Shown piece by piece: positions 25,124-34,209 of a stretch of DNA of 64,000 nt. Origin of the DNA: Methylovorus menthalis (GTDB lineage Bacteria > Pseudomonadota > Gammaproteobacteria > Burkholderiales > Methylophilaceae); contig NZ_JAJAQH010000006.1 of assembly GCF_020523625.1 (NCBI RefSeq), forward strand, positions 1,586,134 through 1,650,133, written 5' to 3'. The notes below the pieces were generated by a model that searched no databases, was not told the DNA's origin, and saw only the letters and a list, made by a program, of their open reading frames with translations. Position numbers and translations under genes: made by a program. Position 1 is the stretch's first letter, and the number at the start of each line of letters is the position of its first letter.

Positions 25124-25582
25124 CTAGGCCTGTAATCCGCTCCGCAGATAACTTTGCGTCGTGGCCTGGCCATTGGCACCATACATCTGGCCAGGTGAGT
25201 GATGCGCATGCAGCGCATTGAGGAACTGTTCATTACGGCTGAAGTGCTTGTTGATGAGCACACCATTCACACGATTCATTTCCTGCGCTTGTGTCAGCAT
25301 TTTGTGAAACTGCATCCACGATTGCTGTACAGCCACGGTTTTCTGGGCCACCAGCCAATCTGCCATGCCTTTTTCACTGCCTTCAAAGCCCAGGCTGACA
25401 AGCGCGTCGTAACGCTTTTGCACGGTACTGCCAAGCTGACTGAGCAACTGCGCCTTCTCATCGAGAATGTGCTCGATCTCGTCCATATTGGCTCTCACCA
25501 GGCTGGCCTGTTCACGGGATAATAATACGATCAACTGATTGACCAGCTGGCTATCCTGCTCGAACGAGATGCTTGTGCTCAT
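25124..25582 (-). CDS. flgN: Flagellar export chaperone FlgN
   Basis: FlgN is the cytoplasmic chaperone for the hook-filament junction proteins FlgK and FlgL. The 152-residue protein is helical, with an N-terminal region rich in Leu/Glu heptads (LVNQLIVLLSREQASLVRAN) and the C-terminal YGANGQ motif common in this family. flgM lies 7 nt upstream on the same strand, the standard flgMN arrangement. Its expected clients flgK and flgL are at 34210-37070. Confidence 0.93.
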   Translation of the reverse strand: MSTSISFEQDSQLVNQLIVLLSREQASLVRANMDEIEHILDEKAQLLSQLGSTVQKRYDALVSLGFEGSEKGMADWLVAQKTVAVQQSWMQFHKMLTQAQEMNRVNGVLINKHFSRNEQFLNALHAHHSPGQMYGANGQATTQSYLRSGLQA

Positions 25583-25589
25583 GGTTATC

Positions 25590-25901
25590 TCACGATTTGG
25601 CTGAAGTTAATAAATCCTTAACGGTTTCAATCAGGCCATCGGCGACTTTGCCGGAATCGACCTGGAATTGGCCGTTGGTAATCGCCGTCTTGATGGCGTC
25701 TACCTTGTCTGTGTCATATACCGTTTGCGTGGCAATCCGTGCTTCAAGGGATTGCAACTGCGAGGACAAAGGTGAAAGCGTCACGCTTTCGGTGGCCGTT
25801 GCGCCACCCGCTGTCGATGCCGGTGTTTTCTTTGCGGTGCCCGAATCAATCTTCTCGGTCACCAGTCCAGTGGTTTTCTGGATGGAGTCATTGATTTTCA
25901 T
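25590..25901 (-). CDS. flgM: Anti-sigma-28 factor FlgM
   Basis: FlgM binds FliA and blocks late gene expression until it is exported through the completed hook. The 103-residue protein has the short, disordered, Thr/Ala-rich N-terminal half and the conserved helical C-terminal half that contacts sigma-28 (VDAIKTAITNGQFQVDSGKVADGLIETVKDLL). ATG 25901 begins MKINDSI, typical for the family. A near-perfect sigma-28 promoter lies 50 nt upstream, as expected for the FlgM feedback loop. Confidence 0.96.
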   Translation of the reverse strand: MKINDSIQKTTGLVTEKIDSGTAKKTPASTAGGATATESVTLSPLSSQLQSLEARIATQTVYDTDKVDAIKTAITNGQFQVDSGKVADGLIETVKDLLTSAKS

Positions 25902-25951
25902 GGTTTTTCCTCATGCATGAATGTGTGTGCATTTTGCCTTCTATAAGGCTC

Positions 25952-25978
25952 ATATCGGCAGGGTTTTATTAAACTTTA
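25952..25978 (-). promoter_or_regulatory. Sigma-28 (FliA) promoter of flgMN
   Basis: Read on the minus strand, TAAAGTTT (25978-25971), 11 nt, then GCCGATAT (25959-25952). This equals the consensus TAAAGTTT-N11-GCCGATAA at 15 of 16 positions, with exact spacing. It lies between flgA and flgM and points at flgM. Confidence 0.93.
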
Positions 25979-26045
25979 ACACCGATCTGCAAGTTTGAAA
26001 CCGCCCTTCGCGGCCTTTACATTCATTCGATGGAAAAATGCATGC

Positions 26046-26774
26046 TTAAAAACTGACTTCAATCTTTCCGCCATTGCGGGCAATCCCGCTCACTACCTGG
26101 CCATTGGCCACTTTGACCCTGACCAGCTGACCATCGGTGGCATTATTCAGTGCATGGCCTTCAGCGCTAATGCTAAATCCTTTGCCACGAGTAATCAGAG
26201 TCACACTCTGACCTTGCTGCACCACGGGCGATGCCTTCAGCATTTCCTGGCGCAGTACGGTGCCAGCATTCATTGATACATTGACGATGCGGCCAATCGC
26301 TTGCTCGGGATCGGTAAAGATACCGGGAGGCAGCTGGGCCAGATCGCCACTTTCAAACAGCAAATCACCACTATCCACCACCCGGCCTTGGGCCAGAGGC
26401 GCCGCGGCCACCAGATACTGCCCCACTACATTGACCGTGGCCTGCATGTAAATGGTCCAGACAGGCGCATTGCAGCGCACGCCAACATTCGTCTTGCCCC
26501 AGGCGCGGCTGCCTTGCGGCATGAAAACTTCCAGCGCCGGGCATTTGGCCAGCTTGAGATTATTATCGATGGCCCCGGCAGCGACGGTAACGCGGCCAGG
26601 ATAGCCTGCGGTCTGCACGGTCAGAAATTCTTCGACTTTCTTGCGGATGGAAGTGAGGTTCTGTGTCTGGTCGGTATTCGGCATCGCTTCAGCATGGGCG
26701 ACAACGCTGCCAGCCAGGAGCAATAATCCTGTGCAGAATGCCAATAATTGCTTTACGATAGAATGACTTGCCAT
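26046..26774 (-). CDS. flgA: Flagellar P-ring assembly chaperone FlgA
   Basis: FlgA is a periplasmic chaperone needed for assembling FlgI into the P ring. The 242-residue precursor begins with a signal peptide (SIVKQLLAFCTGLLLLAGSVVAHAEA, cleavage near AHA). The SAF domain common to this family follows in the second half (LAQGRVVDSGDLLFE; GQSVTLITRGKGFSISAEG). ATG 26774 has GAGGAA about 6 nt upstream; the open frame extends 57 nt further without a signal-peptide-like start. It diverges from flgB. About 200 bp between flgA and flgB must hold promoters for both, but I could not identify them. Confidence 0.96.
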   Translation of the reverse strand: MASHSIVKQLLAFCTGLLLLAGSVVAHAEAMPNTDQTQNLTSIRKKVEEFLTVQTAGYPGRVTVAAGAIDNNLKLAKCPALEVFMPQGSRAWGKTNVGVRCNAPVWTIYMQATVNVVGQYLVAAAPLAQGRVVDSGDLLFESGDLAQLPPGIFTDPEQAIGRIVNVSMNAGTVLRQEMLKASPVVQQGQSVTLITRGKGFSISAEGHALNNATDGQLVRVKVANGQVVSGIARNGGKIEVSF

Positions 26775-26974
26775 GATGCGTTCCTCGACTGCGGAGAAAG
26801 ATACAGCCTGCATTCTACGTAGCCGAGACAAAAGTAAATGGTGGAAAAAGATGACCTTTCCCCCTTTACTCCTCTAATTGAACTTGACCGTCGCGCTCTA
26901 CACTCGCCCTCATCATAGATAACGGCTGCTCTCAGTGAAAACTTGAGCCGGATCGAAACAGGAGGTCAGTACAG

Positions 26975-27403
26975 ATGAACAGACTCGATGCAACCCTGGC
27001 GTTTAATCAGTCGGTGCTACGCGTGCGTGCGCAGCGGCAGGAGCTCATTGCCGGCAATATCGCCAATGCCGACACCCCCAACTACAAGGCGCGCGACATC
27101 AATTTCAATGATGCGCTCAACAGTGCCTTGAGCGGCAACGAGACGACCGGCTCCGGCTTGGGCGTCAACAAGACCGCCAGCAACCATCTGGATGGCGACC
27201 CGACCAGTGTTGATTATGTGCCCAGCGGCAAGCCGGGCGAGCCCATGTTTCGCCCCCTTATCCAGGGCAGTGTAGATGGCAACACCGTCGACATGGACGT
27301 GGAGCGCAACCAGTTTGCCGATAACGCCATCCGTTACGAAGCCAGCCTCAACATGATCAACGGACAGATCAAGAAGCTGCTGTCGGCGATTCAGGGCCAA
27401 TAG
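26975..27403 (+). CDS. flgB: Flagellar proximal rod protein FlgB
   Basis: FlgB is a component of the periplasmic rod, exported by the type III system. The 142-residue protein shows the rod-protein N-terminus (RQELIAGNIANADTPNYKARDINF) and the C-terminal heptad region (EASLNMINGQIKKLLSAIQGQ). GGAGG lies 9 nt before the ATG. It is the first gene of the flgBCDEFGHIJ run, facing away from flgA. Confidence 0.97.
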   Translation: MNRLDATLAFNQSVLRVRAQRQELIAGNIANADTPNYKARDINFNDALNSALSGNETTGSGLGVNKTASNHLDGDPTSVDYVPSGKPGEPMFRPLIQGSVDGNTVDMDVERNQFADNAIRYEASLNMINGQIKKLLSAIQGQ

Positions 27404-27426
27404 CCGGACTATAAAGGAGCACCATC

Positions 27427-27831
27427 ATGTCTCTATTTAATGTATTCAATATTTCCGGCTCAGCCATGAGCGCGCAATCGCAACGGCTGAATGCCGTCGC
27501 CAGTAACCTGGCCAATGCCGACAGTGCCACCAGCGCCAATGGCCAGCCATATAAGGCCAAGCAGGTTGTGTTCAGTGCTACCCCCAGCAATAGCCCGGCA
27601 GTCAGCGGTGTGAAGGTACAACAGGTCATTGAAGATCCGTCACCGCCAAAGGTGATGTACGACCCCAAGCATCCCGCTGCCAATGCGCAGGGCTATGTGA
27701 CCATGCCCAATGTCAATGTCACCGAGGAAATGGTCAACATGATTTCGGCTTCACGCGCTTATCAGAACAACGTGGAAACCATGAATGCCGCCAAATCCAT
27801 GCTGCTTAAAACCCTTACTATCGGACAATAA
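27427..27831 (+). CDS. flgC: Flagellar proximal rod protein FlgC
   Basis: FlgC is a rod protein that stacks with FlgB and FlgF. The 134-residue protein has the N-terminal motif [22 protein letters not shown] and the C-terminal [27 protein letters not shown] typical of flagellar axial proteins. A strong AAAGGAG site precedes the ATG. It lies 23 nt after flgB and 12 nt before flgD. Confidence 0.97.
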   Translation: MSLFNVFNISGSAMSAQSQRLNAVASNLANADSATSANGQPYKAKQVVFSATPSNSPAVSGVKVQQVIEDPSPPKVMYDPKHPAANAQGYVTMPNVNVTEEMVNMISASRAYQNNVETMNAAKSMLLKTLTIGQ

Positions 27832-27843
27832 AAGGACGACGCC

Positions 27844-28500
27844 ATGACCACCATTTCCAATGATCTGCTGACATCGATGAACTCGCGAACATCCAGTTCG
27901 GGCTCAACTGCAGCCGACGCACAGGACCGTTTCATGACCCTGCTGATTACGCAGATGAAGAGCCAGGATCCGCTTAACCCCATGGACAATGCCCAGGTGA
28001 CCAGCCAGCTGGCCCAGCTTTCCACGGTGACCGGTATCGACAAGCTCAATACCACCATGGAATCCATGATCAGCAATGTGCAGTCCAGCCAGACCTACCA
28101 GGCTTCCAACATGATAGGCCGCTATGTGCTGACCAAGGGCGACAGCCTGACCCTGTCTGAAAGCAAATCCTATCTCGGCATCAACCTGCCGGCCGGCGCG
28201 GAAAAAGTCACGGTCACCATCAAGGATTCCTCCGGCAATCAGGTACGTGAACTGACGCTGGGCAAACAGGAATCAGGAGTATTGCCTTTAAGCTGGGATG
28301 GCATCAAGGACGATGGCTCCAAGGCTGCAGACGGCAATTACAAATTTGAAGTCACCGCCACTACCGCCAATACCAGCATGACCGCCACACCGCTGTCTTA
28401 TGACCAGGTCATGAGCGTATCCAACAGCAGCAGTGGTATCAAACTTAACCTGGGCAAACTCGACTCCATCGGTATTGATGATGTCGTGGAAGTCTTTTAG
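27844..28500 (+). CDS. flgD: Flagellar hook scaffold protein FlgD
   Basis: FlgD caps the growing hook and is lost when the hook is complete. The 218-residue protein has the conserved N-terminal region (DRFMTLLITQMKSQDPLNPMDNAQVTSQLAQLSTV) and a C-terminal region with the FlgD Ig-like and Tudor-like folds (LPLSWDGIKDDGSKAADGNYKFEVTA). AAAGGA precedes the ATG. Length is usual for the family. Confidence 0.97.
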   Translation: MTTISNDLLTSMNSRTSSSGSTAADAQDRFMTLLITQMKSQDPLNPMDNAQVTSQLAQLSTVTGIDKLNTTMESMISNVQSSQTYQASNMIGRYVLTKGDSLTLSESKSYLGINLPAGAEKVTVTIKDSSGNQVRELTLGKQESGVLPLSWDGIKDDGSKAADGNYKFEVTATTANTSMTATPLSYDQVMSVSNSSSGIKLNLGKLDSIGIDDVVEVF

Positions 28501-28535
28501 TCAATGCACGTCATCACGCTAACAAGGAGATCATT

Positions 28536-29744
28536 ATGAGTTTTCAACAAGGGTTAAGCGGCCTGAACGCCGCATCCAAGAGTCTGGACGTCATTGGCAA
28601 TAACGTTGCCAATGCCAACACGGTGGGTTTCAAACAATCTCGCGCCGAGTTCGCGGACGTGTATGCCAACGCATTGAACGGCTCCGGCACTGGCTCAGCC
28701 GGTATCGGCGTCAAGGTGGCGGATATTCAGCGCCAGTTTACCCAGGGAAATATCACCAATACTGAAAACCCGATGGATATCGCCATCAATGGCAATGGGT
28801 TTTTCCGCTTGAGCAACAGTGGCGCCATTACCTATAGCCGCAATGGCCAGTTCCAGCTGGACAAATCCGGCTATATTGTCACCTCCAGCGGCGAACGTCT
28901 TACCGGCTATGTCGCTGACAGTACAGGCGCGTTGCAGACTGGTGCACTAACCGATATCCAGATCAATTCCGCTGATCTGGCACCGCAGGCCACGACCACG
29001 GTTAGCGATGTGTTTAACTTGGATTCTCGCAGCCCAGTTCTGCCTTTAGCCTCCTTTAACCCTGCCGACCCCACCACTTATACTCAAGTGGTGCCTATCA
29101 GCGTTTATGACAGCCAAGGCAATCCCCATACCCTGCAAAGCTATCTGATCAAGACAGCAGCCAACACCTGGGATGTGCGCACCACAGTGGATGGCGGCAC
29201 CACCGCTGTAGGCTCATCGCAGCTTACCTTTGATACCAACGGTCGACTGACGGGCACTGCCACGCAAACGGTTAACCTGACTCCACCTACCGTGCCTGCA
29301 AACCAGGCACTGACGGTGAATTTTGCCAGTTCAACCCAGTTTGGTTCCGACTACAGCCTTAATAGTCAGGTGCAGAATGGCTACGCTTCCGGCCGCCTCT
29401 CCAGCTTTAGCACTGCGGCTGACGGCACGATTATCGGCCGCTACACCAATGGCCAGGCCAAGGCTCTGGGCCAGGTAGTGCTGGCGAAGTTTGCCAACCC
29501 GAATGGCCTGTCAGCGCTGGGTAATAACCAGTTTGCCGAAACGGCAGACGCTGGTGTGCCGGTGATCGGCAAAGCTGGCACAGGCGGTCTGGGTACCATG
29601 CAATCTTCGGCCACAGAAGATTCCAACGTCGACCTGACGGCGGAGCTGGTGAACATGATTACCGCGCAGCGCTACTACCAGGCCAACGCACAAACCATCA
29701 AAACGCAGGATCAGGTCTTGCAGACCCTGGTCAACCTGCGTTAA
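28536..29744 (+). CDS. flgE: Flagellar hook protein FlgE
   Basis: FlgE is the structural subunit of the hook. The 402-residue protein has the axial-protein N-terminus (MSFQQGLSGLNAASKSLDVIGNNVANANTVGFKQSRAEF) and a Thr/Ser-rich middle domain. The C-terminal signature DLTAELVNMITAQRYYQANAQTIKTQDQVLQTLVNLR completes it. Length is close to the enteric protein. AAGGAG lies 7 nt before the ATG. flgF follows 36 nt downstream. Confidence 0.98.
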   Translation: MSFQQGLSGLNAASKSLDVIGNNVANANTVGFKQSRAEFADVYANALNGSGTGSAGIGVKVADIQRQFTQGNITNTENPMDIAINGNGFFRLSNSGAITYSRNGQFQLDKSGYIVTSSGERLTGYVADSTGALQTGALTDIQINSADLAPQATTTVSDVFNLDSRSPVLPLASFNPADPTTYTQVVPISVYDSQGNPHTLQSYLIKTAANTWDVRTTVDGGTTAVGSSQLTFDTNGRLTGTATQTVNLTPPTVPANQALTVNFASSTQFGSDYSLNSQVQNGYASGRLSSFSTAADGTIIGRYTNGQAKALGQVVLAKFANPNGLSALGNNQFAETADAGVPVIGKAGTGGLGTMQSSATEDSNVDLTAELVNMITAQRYYQANAQTIKTQDQVLQTLVNLR

Positions 29745-29780
29745 GCATTGAGCTCGGGCTGAAGCCGTAAAGGAGACCAT

Positions 29781-30521
29781 ATGGACCGCATGATTTATAC
29801 CGCGATGTCAGGCGCCAAGCACATTCTGGAGCAGCAGGCGACCACGGCGCACAATCTGGCCAATGCCACCTCCACTGGCTTCAAGGCCCAGGTGGATTCT
29901 TTCCGCGCTGTGCCGATTGTCAGCGAAGGTTTGCCGACGCGGGCATTTGTGATTGATACCACGGTCGCCACCGATTTCACGCCCGGTACCATCATCGGCA
30001 CCTCGCGCGATCTGGATGTCGCGATTCAGGGCAGAGGCTGGATGGCGGTACAACGGCTGGATGGTAGCGAGGCCTACACCCGCAATGGCTCGCTCAAGGT
30101 CAATGAAAACGGCATTTTGCAGACCGCCGATGGCCTGACCGTATTGGGCGATGGCGGCCCCATCACGATTCCACCTGATGAGAAAGTCGCCATCGGCAAG
30201 GATGGCACGGTGTCGACCGTGTCGCGCGTTACCGTGCCTAGCCCAACCAATATTGTCGGCCGCATCAAGCTGGTCAATCCGGCTGAAAGCACGCTGGTGC
30301 GTGGTACCGATGGCTTGTTCAGCACGCAGAACGGCCAGCCGGCTCAGGCGGATGCCAATATTCAGGTCACCAGCGGCGCGCTGGAAGGCAGCAATGTCAA
30401 TGTGGTGGATGCCATGGTCAATATGATCAGCTTGGCCCGCCAGTTTGAAACGCAGATGAAACTGCTGGAGAACGCCGAGAATAACGCCAATAAAGCCAGT
30501 CAACTCTTCAGTTTGAGTTGA
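29781..30521 (+). CDS. flgF: Flagellar proximal rod protein FlgF
   Basis: FlgF is a proximal rod protein. The 246-residue protein begins MDRMIYTAMSGAKHILEQQATTAHNLANATSTGFKAQ, the usual family start, and ends with the axial C-terminal motif VNVVDAMVNMISLARQFETQMKLLENAENNA. The ribosome site AAAGGAGACC directly precedes the ATG. It lies between flgE and flgG in the standard order. Confidence 0.97.
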   Translation: MDRMIYTAMSGAKHILEQQATTAHNLANATSTGFKAQVDSFRAVPIVSEGLPTRAFVIDTTVATDFTPGTIIGTSRDLDVAIQGRGWMAVQRLDGSEAYTRNGSLKVNENGILQTADGLTVLGDGGPITIPPDEKVAIGKDGTVSTVSRVTVPSPTNIVGRIKLVNPAESTLVRGTDGLFSTQNGQPAQADANIQVTSGALEGSNVNVVDAMVNMISLARQFETQMKLLENAENNANKASQLFSLS

Positions 30522-30590
30522 TCAGGCTTACGTTAATATGCAGTCATACCAACGCCCGTTTATGCATCTCGGGCACGAGAGGACATCATC

Positions 30591-31373
30591 ATGATACGCT
30601 CACTGTGGATTTCAAAGACCGGCCTGGATGCGCAGCAAACGCAAATGGACGTGATCGCCAATAACCTGGCCAACGTCAGCACCAATGGCTTCAAGCGCTC
30701 ACGCGCTGTATTCGAGGATCTGCTCTACCAGAACATCCGCCAGCCAGGTGCGCAATCTTCGCAGCAAACCCAATTGCCTTCGGGCATGCAGCTGGGCACC
30801 GGTGTAAAACCCGTCGCCACCGAGCGTATTTTCAGCCAGGGCAACCTGCAACAAACCGAAAACGCCAAGGACCTCGCCATCAATGGTGAAGGGTTCTTCC
30901 AGGTGCTGCTGCCCGATGGCTCCACTGCCTATACGCGCGATGGTTCATTCCAGGTAGATAACCAGGGCCAGATGGTAACCGCCAGCGGTTACACCATCCA
31001 GCCTGCCATCACCATTCCGGCCAATGCGCAGAGCATTACGGTCGGTCGCGATGGCACGGTCTCCGTCACGCTGCCCAACTCCGTGGCAACCACCCAGATT
31101 GGCACCATTCAGCTGGCCACCTTTATCAATCCGGCCGGTTTGCAATCCAAGGGTGAAAACCTGTACGTCGAAACATCGGCATCGGGCACGGCCAGCACCA
31201 ATACGCCAGGCTCCAACGGCGCTGGCGTACTGAATCAGGGTTACGTGGAAACCTCCAACGTGAATGTCGTTGAGGAACTGGTCAGCATGATCCAGACTCA
31301 GCGCGCCTATGAAATCAACAGCAAGGCCATCACCACCTCAGACCAGATGCTGCAAAGGCTATCGCAGCTATAG
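30591..31373 (+). CDS. flgG: Flagellar distal rod protein FlgG
   Basis: FlgG forms the distal rod that passes through the P and L rings. The 260-residue protein is highly conserved: [47 protein letters not shown] at the N-terminus and [23 protein letters not shown] near the end. GAGAGGA precedes the ATG. Length matches the 260 residues of the enteric protein. Confidence 0.98.
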   Translation: MIRSLWISKTGLDAQQTQMDVIANNLANVSTNGFKRSRAVFEDLLYQNIRQPGAQSSQQTQLPSGMQLGTGVKPVATERIFSQGNLQQTENAKDLAINGEGFFQVLLPDGSTAYTRDGSFQVDNQGQMVTASGYTIQPAITIPANAQSITVGRDGTVSVTLPNSVATTQIGTIQLATFINPAGLQSKGENLYVETSASGTASTNTPGSNGAGVLNQGYVETSNVNVVEELVSMIQTQRAYEINSKAITTSDQMLQRLSQL

Positions 31374-31398
31374 TCATGGCAAGGCCGGGAGTTTGAAC

Positions 31399-32085
31399 AT
31401 GCTTAAGATCATTCGTTATTGCGCACATTACCTGAAGCCAGCAGCCACCGCACTGCTGGCGACGGGTGCGCTCATGCTGAGCGCCTGCACACCTACGTCG
31501 ATTACGCAGGGCCCCTTGACCACCAAGCCCTACCCTGCCTCTGCACGTCCACCGACAAATGGCGCCATTTACAATGTCGCCGCGTATCGTCCGCTGTTTG
31601 AAGACCGTCGCGCCCGCCTGATTGGCGATACGCTGATGATCAACATCGCGGAAAACACCTCGGCGACCAAAGCCAATGCCAGCTCTGCCAGCAAAACCGG
31701 CAGCGTAAACTCATCGGTCACCGCCTCGTTTGGCAGCCCGGTACCACGGGCCGCGTTTAATAGCGCATCGGATATCTCCTTCGACGATGCAGCCGCCGCC
31801 AATGCCAGCAATATCTTTACCGGCTCGATTGCGGTCACGGTACTTGATGTCCTGCCAAACGGCTATCTGGTCGTTGGTGGTGAAAAACAGGTGGCGCTGG
31901 ATAAAGGCACCGAATTTGTACGTATCTCCGGTGTTGTGAATCCAGACACCATCAGCGCCAGCAACACCGTACCATCGACACGTGTCGCCGATGCCCGTAT
32001 CGAATACCGTACCAACAGCCGTGTGGATGCCGCCTTGGTGACGTCCATCCTGTCGCGCTTTTTCCTGAGCTTTATCCCGCTGTGA
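31399..32085 (+). CDS. flgH: Flagellar L-ring lipoprotein FlgH
   Basis: FlgH forms the outer-membrane L ring. The 228-residue precursor has a lipoprotein signal ending in LSAC, with the lipidated cysteine at residue 30. The conserved body has GDTLMINIAENTSATKANASS and LPNGYLVVGGEKQVALDKGTEFVRISGVVNP. I chose ATG 31399, with GGGAG 7 nt upstream, because it gives a proper lipoprotein signal; the open frame extends upstream inside flgG without homology. flgI follows 10 nt downstream. Confidence 0.97.
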   Translation: MLKIIRYCAHYLKPAATALLATGALMLSACTPTSITQGPLTTKPYPASARPPTNGAIYNVAAYRPLFEDRRARLIGDTLMINIAENTSATKANASSASKTGSVNSSVTASFGSPVPRAAFNSASDISFDDAAAANASNIFTGSIAVTVLDVLPNGYLVVGGEKQVALDKGTEFVRISGVVNPDTISASNTVPSTRVADARIEYRTNSRVDAALVTSILSRFFLSFIPL

Positions 32086-32095
32086 GAACGCCATC

Positions 32096-33220
32096 ATGAT
32101 CACGCTTCTGCCTAAACGCCGTCTGAATATTCTGCTGATCGCCCTCCTGGCCGCTGGCCTGGGCATGAGCCTGCCGGTAGAAGCGGAGCGCCTGAAAGAC
32201 CTGGCAACGATTCAAGGCGTGCGCTCCAACCAGTTGATAGGTTACAGCCTGGTCGTGGGCCTCGATGGCACGGGTGACCAGACCACGCAAACACCCTTTA
32301 CCGTACAAAGTTTGATCAGCATGCTGCAAGGCATGGGGGTGACCCTGCCACAGGGCACCAACCTGCAGCTGAAAAACGTCGCCGCCGTGATGGTCACCGC
32401 CACCCTGCCGCCCTTTGCCCAGCCGGGCCAGGCGCTGGACGTGACGGTATCTTCCATGGGTAATGCCAAGAGCCTGCGTGGCGGAACACTGCTGATGACA
32501 CCGCTGAAAGGTGCTGACAATCAGGTCTACGCGATGGCACAGGGCAACCTGGTAGTGGGCGGTGTGGGCGCCTCAGCCAATGGCAGCCAGACTCAGATCA
32601 ATCACCTGGGCGTCGGCCGTATCTCGGCCGGTGCCACGGTAGAACGGGCAGTTCCGGTTGCGCTAAATCAAGGCACTGGCATCAACCTGGAATTGAAAGA
32701 TTCGGATTTCTCCACCGCCAGCAAGGTCGTTGACGCCATTAACCAGCGTTTTGGCATCGGCACGGCCGCCGCGCAAGACGGCCGCGTCATTCGCGTCAAT
32801 GCCCCGGTAGACAGCAATCGCGTGAGCTTTCTGGCCGCGCTGGAGTCCATTAACGTCAACCCGGCTGAGTCTTCCGCCAAGGTGATCCTGAACGCCCGCA
32901 CCGGCTCGGTGGTGATGAACCGTTCGGTATCGCTGGAAGACTGCGCCGTGTCCCATGGCAATCTGTCTGTCGTGATCAACACGGCTCCCGTCATCAGCCA
33001 GCCTGGCGCGCTCTCGGGCGGCCAGACGGTCAGTACCGCACGTTCGGAAATTTCCATCGAAAAAGAACCAGGCAAGGTCCTGAAACTGGACGGCGGCGCA
33101 TCGCTGTCCGATGTGATCAAGGCATTGAATGCCATCGGCGCGACACCGCAAGACCTGCTCGCCATATTGCAGGCTATGAAGTCCGCTGGCGCCCTGCGCG
33201 CAGAACTCGAAGTGATCTAG
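32096..33220 (+). CDS. flgI: Flagellar P-ring protein FlgI
   Basis: FlgI assembles into the periplasmic P ring around the rod. The 374-residue precursor has a signal peptide (RLNILLIALLAAGLGMSLPVEA) and the conserved mature N-terminus ERLKDLATIQGVRSNQLIGYSLVVGLDGTGDQT. The C-terminal part ends with DVIKALNAIGATPQDLLAILQAMKSAGAL. FlgA, encoded at 26046-26774, is its expected periplasmic chaperone. Confidence 0.98.
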   Translation: MITLLPKRRLNILLIALLAAGLGMSLPVEAERLKDLATIQGVRSNQLIGYSLVVGLDGTGDQTTQTPFTVQSLISMLQGMGVTLPQGTNLQLKNVAAVMVTATLPPFAQPGQALDVTVSSMGNAKSLRGGTLLMTPLKGADNQVYAMAQGNLVVGGVGASANGSQTQINHLGVGRISAGATVERAVPVALNQGTGINLELKDSDFSTASKVVDAINQRFGIGTAAAQDGRVIRVNAPVDSNRVSFLAALESINVNPAESSAKVILNARTGSVVMNRSVSLEDCAVSHGNLSVVINTAPVISQPGALSGGQTVSTARSEISIEKEPGKVLKLDGGASLSDVIKALNAIGATPQDLLAILQAMKSAGALRAELEVI

Positions 33221-33230
33221 GCCAAACGCC

Positions 33231-34145
33231 ATGGTCAACTCTCCTTCAGACAGCACGGGCAAACTGGCATTTGATGCCAATAGCCTGAATCAGCTGAAGT
33301 TCTCCGGCAAGAATGATTCGCCAGAGGCGATCAAGGCTGTTGCCAAGCAGTTTGAAGCCGTATTCGTCAACATGATGCTGAAAAGCATGCGGGATGCCAC
33401 GCCCCAGGAGGGCATGTTTGACAATGAACAAAGCCGCACTTTCACTGCCATGCTGGATCAGCAGTTGAGTCAGAATATTGCATCCAAGGGCATAGGCCTG
33501 GCCGATGTACTGGCAAGACAGCTGAGCAAAACTGGTGTTACCCCCGGCGCCAACCCCGATCAGGATGACGGTGTGAGCGCGGCTTTGCCCTATAGCAGCC
33601 CCTTTGTGCCACGCACCGCGCTGCAGATGTATGCAGACCCGGCGCAGGACGCTACCAAGAACGCGAGCAGCGGTAGCAAATCGGAGAGCAATGCCGACAG
33701 CTTCCAGGCCACCATGGCACCGTATGCCGCGGAAGCCAGCCGCACGACAGGCATCCCCGCCAACTACATGCTGGGCCAGGCAGCACTTGAGAGCGGCTGG
33801 GGCAAGCGCGAAATCAAGGGCGTGAATGGGGAAAACAGCTATAACCTGTTTGGCATCAAGGCCACCGCAGGCTGGACCGGCAAAACAGTAGATGCGGTCA
33901 CCACGGAATACGTGAATGGCGTCAAGCAAAAGCGGGTAGAAACCTTCCGCGCGTATGATTCATATGCAGACTCCTTCAAGGATTTTGCCAACATGGTCAG
34001 CAAGAACCCACGCTATGGCAATGCCATGTCCAACCTGAATGACGTCAATGCCTATGCGCAAGGACTGCAAAACGGTGGCTATGCCACAGACCCTGATTAC
34101 GCCAGCAAACTGATCAGTGTGATCAAGAAGGTGTCCACTGCCTGA
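33231..34145 (+). CDS. flgJ: Rod assembly protein and peptidoglycan hydrolase FlgJ
   Basis: FlgJ caps the rod and opens the peptidoglycan for it. The 304-residue protein has the N-terminal rod-binding domain (AVAKQFEAVFVNMMLKSMRDATP at about 36-58) and a C-terminal glucosaminidase-type domain from about residue 160. The catalytic glutamate E187 is in LGQAALESGWGKREI. The linker is Ser/Asn-rich. It is the dual-domain form known from enterics. It starts 10 nt after flgI. Confidence 0.97.
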   Translation: MVNSPSDSTGKLAFDANSLNQLKFSGKNDSPEAIKAVAKQFEAVFVNMMLKSMRDATPQEGMFDNEQSRTFTAMLDQQLSQNIASKGIGLADVLARQLSKTGVTPGANPDQDDGVSAALPYSSPFVPRTALQMYADPAQDATKNASSGSKSESNADSFQATMAPYAAEASRTTGIPANYMLGQAALESGWGKREIKGVNGENSYNLFGIKATAGWTGKTVDAVTTEYVNGVKQKRVETFRAYDSYADSFKDFANMVSKNPRYGNAMSNLNDVNAYAQGLQNGGYATDPDYASKLISVIKKVSTA

Positions 34146-34155
34146 TGCCCACGAT

Positions 34156-34182
34156 TAAAGTTCCTACGGCTTCTGCCGTCAA
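34156..34182 (+). promoter_or_regulatory. Sigma-28 (FliA) promoter of flgKL
   Basis: TAAAGTTC (34156-34163), 11 nt, then GCCGTCAA (34175-34182) matches TAAAGTTT-N11-GCCGATAA at 13 of 16 positions with exact spacing. It lies in the 64-bp gap between flgJ and flgK, about 28 nt before the flgK start codon. Confidence 0.85.
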
Positions 34183-34209
34183 TAATCCATAGTCTAGGAA
34201 AAAAGAACC